In this document: in pieces, positions 63,301 to 64,000 of the stretch
Layout of the letters: each line of letters starts with the position of its first letter
Position numbering within the stretch: the first letter of the stretch is position 1
NCBI GenBank assembly: GCA_944384985.1
Contig: CALWVM010000005.1
Location: 62,001 to 126,000, forward strand
DNA from: an uncultured Clostridia bacterium
Lineage (GTDB): Bacteria > Bacillota > Clostridia > Oscillospirales > Acutalibacteraceae
Reading direction: 5' to 3'
Length of the DNA: 64,000 bases
Notes under the pieces: generated by a model
The model's input: only the letters and a program-made list of their open reading frames with translations
The model's database searches: none
Told to the model about the DNA's origin: nothing
Program-made: the position numbers and the translations under genes

Positions 63301-64000
63301 TTATTCGAGCTCGAACGCGCCGGTATACAGCTGGTAATACTGTCCTTTCTGTGCGAGCAGTTCTTCGTGTGTACCGCGTTCGATGACGCGCCCGTGGTCA
63401 AGCACCAGAATGACGTTGGAGTTCTTGACCGTAGACAGCCGGTGCGCAATGACGAACACGGTTCTGCCGTACATCAGCGCATCCATGCCGCGCTGCACGA
63501 TCGCTTCCGTGCGCGTATCGATGGAGGACGTCGCCTCGTCGAGAATCATAACGGGCGGGTCTGCCACGGCAGCACGCGCAATGGAAAGCAGCTGCCGCTG
63601 CCCCTGCGAGAGGTTCGCACCGTTACCGGTAAGCTGGGTTTGATACCCTTCCGGGAGACGCTCAATGAAATCGTCCGCACCGGCAAGTTTCGCGGCCGCC
63701 ATGCACTCTTCATCCGTCGCATCCAAGTTGCCGTACCGGATATTGTCCATGACCGTGCCGGTAAACAGGTTGGTATCCTGCAAAACCATGCCGATGGCGT
63801 GGCGCAGGTCGCTCTTGCGGATCTTGCCGATGTTGATGCCGTCGTAGCGGATCTTACCGTCGGAAATATCATAGAACCGGTTGAGCAAGTTCGTAATGGT
63901 GGTCTTGCCCGCGCCTGTTGCGCCGACGAACGCCACCTTCTGGCCGGGCTTCGCATACAGGCTCACGTCATGCAGGACGGGTTTTCCGGGCTCATATTCG
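63301..64000 (-). CDS. ABC exporter, fused permease-ATPase type (3' part; 5' end beyond window)
   Basis: The visible 232 codons are the nucleotide-binding domain of a multidrug/lipid-type ABC half-transporter: Walker A VGATGAGKTTITNLL, Q-loop MVLQDTNLFTGTV, signature NLSQGQRQLLSIARA, Walker B PVMILDEATSSID and switch FVIAHRLSTV. The frame is open to the window edge (EYEPGKPVLHDVSLYAKPG), so the membrane domain lies outside. Substrate unknown; such genes often occur as a pair of half-transporters. Confidence 0.92.
   Translation of the reverse strand, partial: EYEPGKPVLHDVSLYAKPGQKVAFVGATGAGKTTITNLLNRFYDISDGKIRYDGINIGKIRKSDLRHAIGMVLQDTNLFTGTVMDNIRYGNLDATDEECMAAAKLAGADDFIERLPEGYQTQLTGNGANLSQGQRQLLSIARAAVADPPVMILDEATSSIDTRTEAIVQRGMDALMYGRTVFVIAHRLSTVKNSNVILVLDHGRVIERGTHEELLAQKGQYYQLYTGAFELE

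Overview
The window reads as the chromosome of a strictly anaerobic, Gram-positive gut Clostridia member (Oscillospiraceae/Ruminococcaceae-like). Evidence: Gram-positive Shine-Dalgarno sites (AAAGGAGG) before almost every gene, consensus sigma-A promoters with 17-bp spacers, GTG and TTG starts, moderately high GC with AT-rich islands, SEDS/PBP cell-wall genes, a rubredoxin-first rubrerythrin with a PerR-type regulator, and several plant-glycan hydrolases with GPH-family transporters. No ribosomal RNA gene is present, so the genus is inference.

Layout. 1-2.1 kb: sugar nucleotidyltransferase fused to a phosphomannomutase-like domain (cut by the left edge), then a low-complexity lipoprotein. 2.8-14.3 kb: long leftward gene string starting at a tmk promoter (tmk, DUF2156, GNAT, DJ-1, 5-formyl-THF cyclo-ligase, mltG, U32/trhP, acyltransferase, class B PBP, HAD phosphatase), followed by hisH-hisF with its own promoter. 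14.4-15.8 kb: divergent tandem-domain ThyX, so dTMP synthesis faces dTMP phosphorylation. 15.9-22.3 kb: ECF sigma/anti-sigma, phosphoesterases, a Rieske oxidoreductase, a ferritin-like mini-protein, a Cu/Zn-SOD-family protein and an AraC regulator. 22.5-30.9 kb: GPH transporter with a very long charged tail, ElaA-like GNAT, GH2 beta-galactosidase, deoxyinosine glycosylase and GH30 lipoprotein. 30.9-33.2 kb: upp, rpiB, tsaB, tsaE. 33.3-38.1 kb: divergent rodA-FHA-ftsW-PBP operon.

38.2-39.9 kb: AT-rich module of an XRE regulator divergent from a TPR/CFI-box protein and a 51-aa cysteine-rich protein. 40.0-40.6 kb: tRNA-Gln, tRNA-His and tRNA-Arg. 40.8-42.6 kb: GH28 enzyme and a 129-aa unknown. 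42.8-51.7 kb: complete type I-C CRISPR-Cas locus (10 repeats, 9 spacers; cas3-5-8c-7-4-1-2) with an internal cas11c start in cas8c. 52.1 kb: tRNA-Leu. 52.2-57.2 kb: GH43-GPH transporter-permuted GH3 operon. 57.4-58.1 kb: a second XRE module with a cysteine-rich mini-protein, sharing its operator core with the one 18 kb away. 58.2-59.2 kb: rubrerythrin and PerR-like regulator with a palindromic box. 59.3-62.9 kb: response regulator-ABC-permease-kinase operon. 63.0-63.2 kb: a complete transcription unit for a 36-aa His/Lys-rich peptide. 63.3 kb to the end: 3' part of a multidrug-type ABC exporter.

The genes fit a fibre-degrading commensal: glycosidases act with co-transcribed cation symporters, wall-synthesis genes cluster in two places, oxidative-stress genes are scattered, and defence is a type I-C system. 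The least explained parts are the two related XRE/cysteine-rich modules, the 36-aa peptide gene and the transporter with the long tail.
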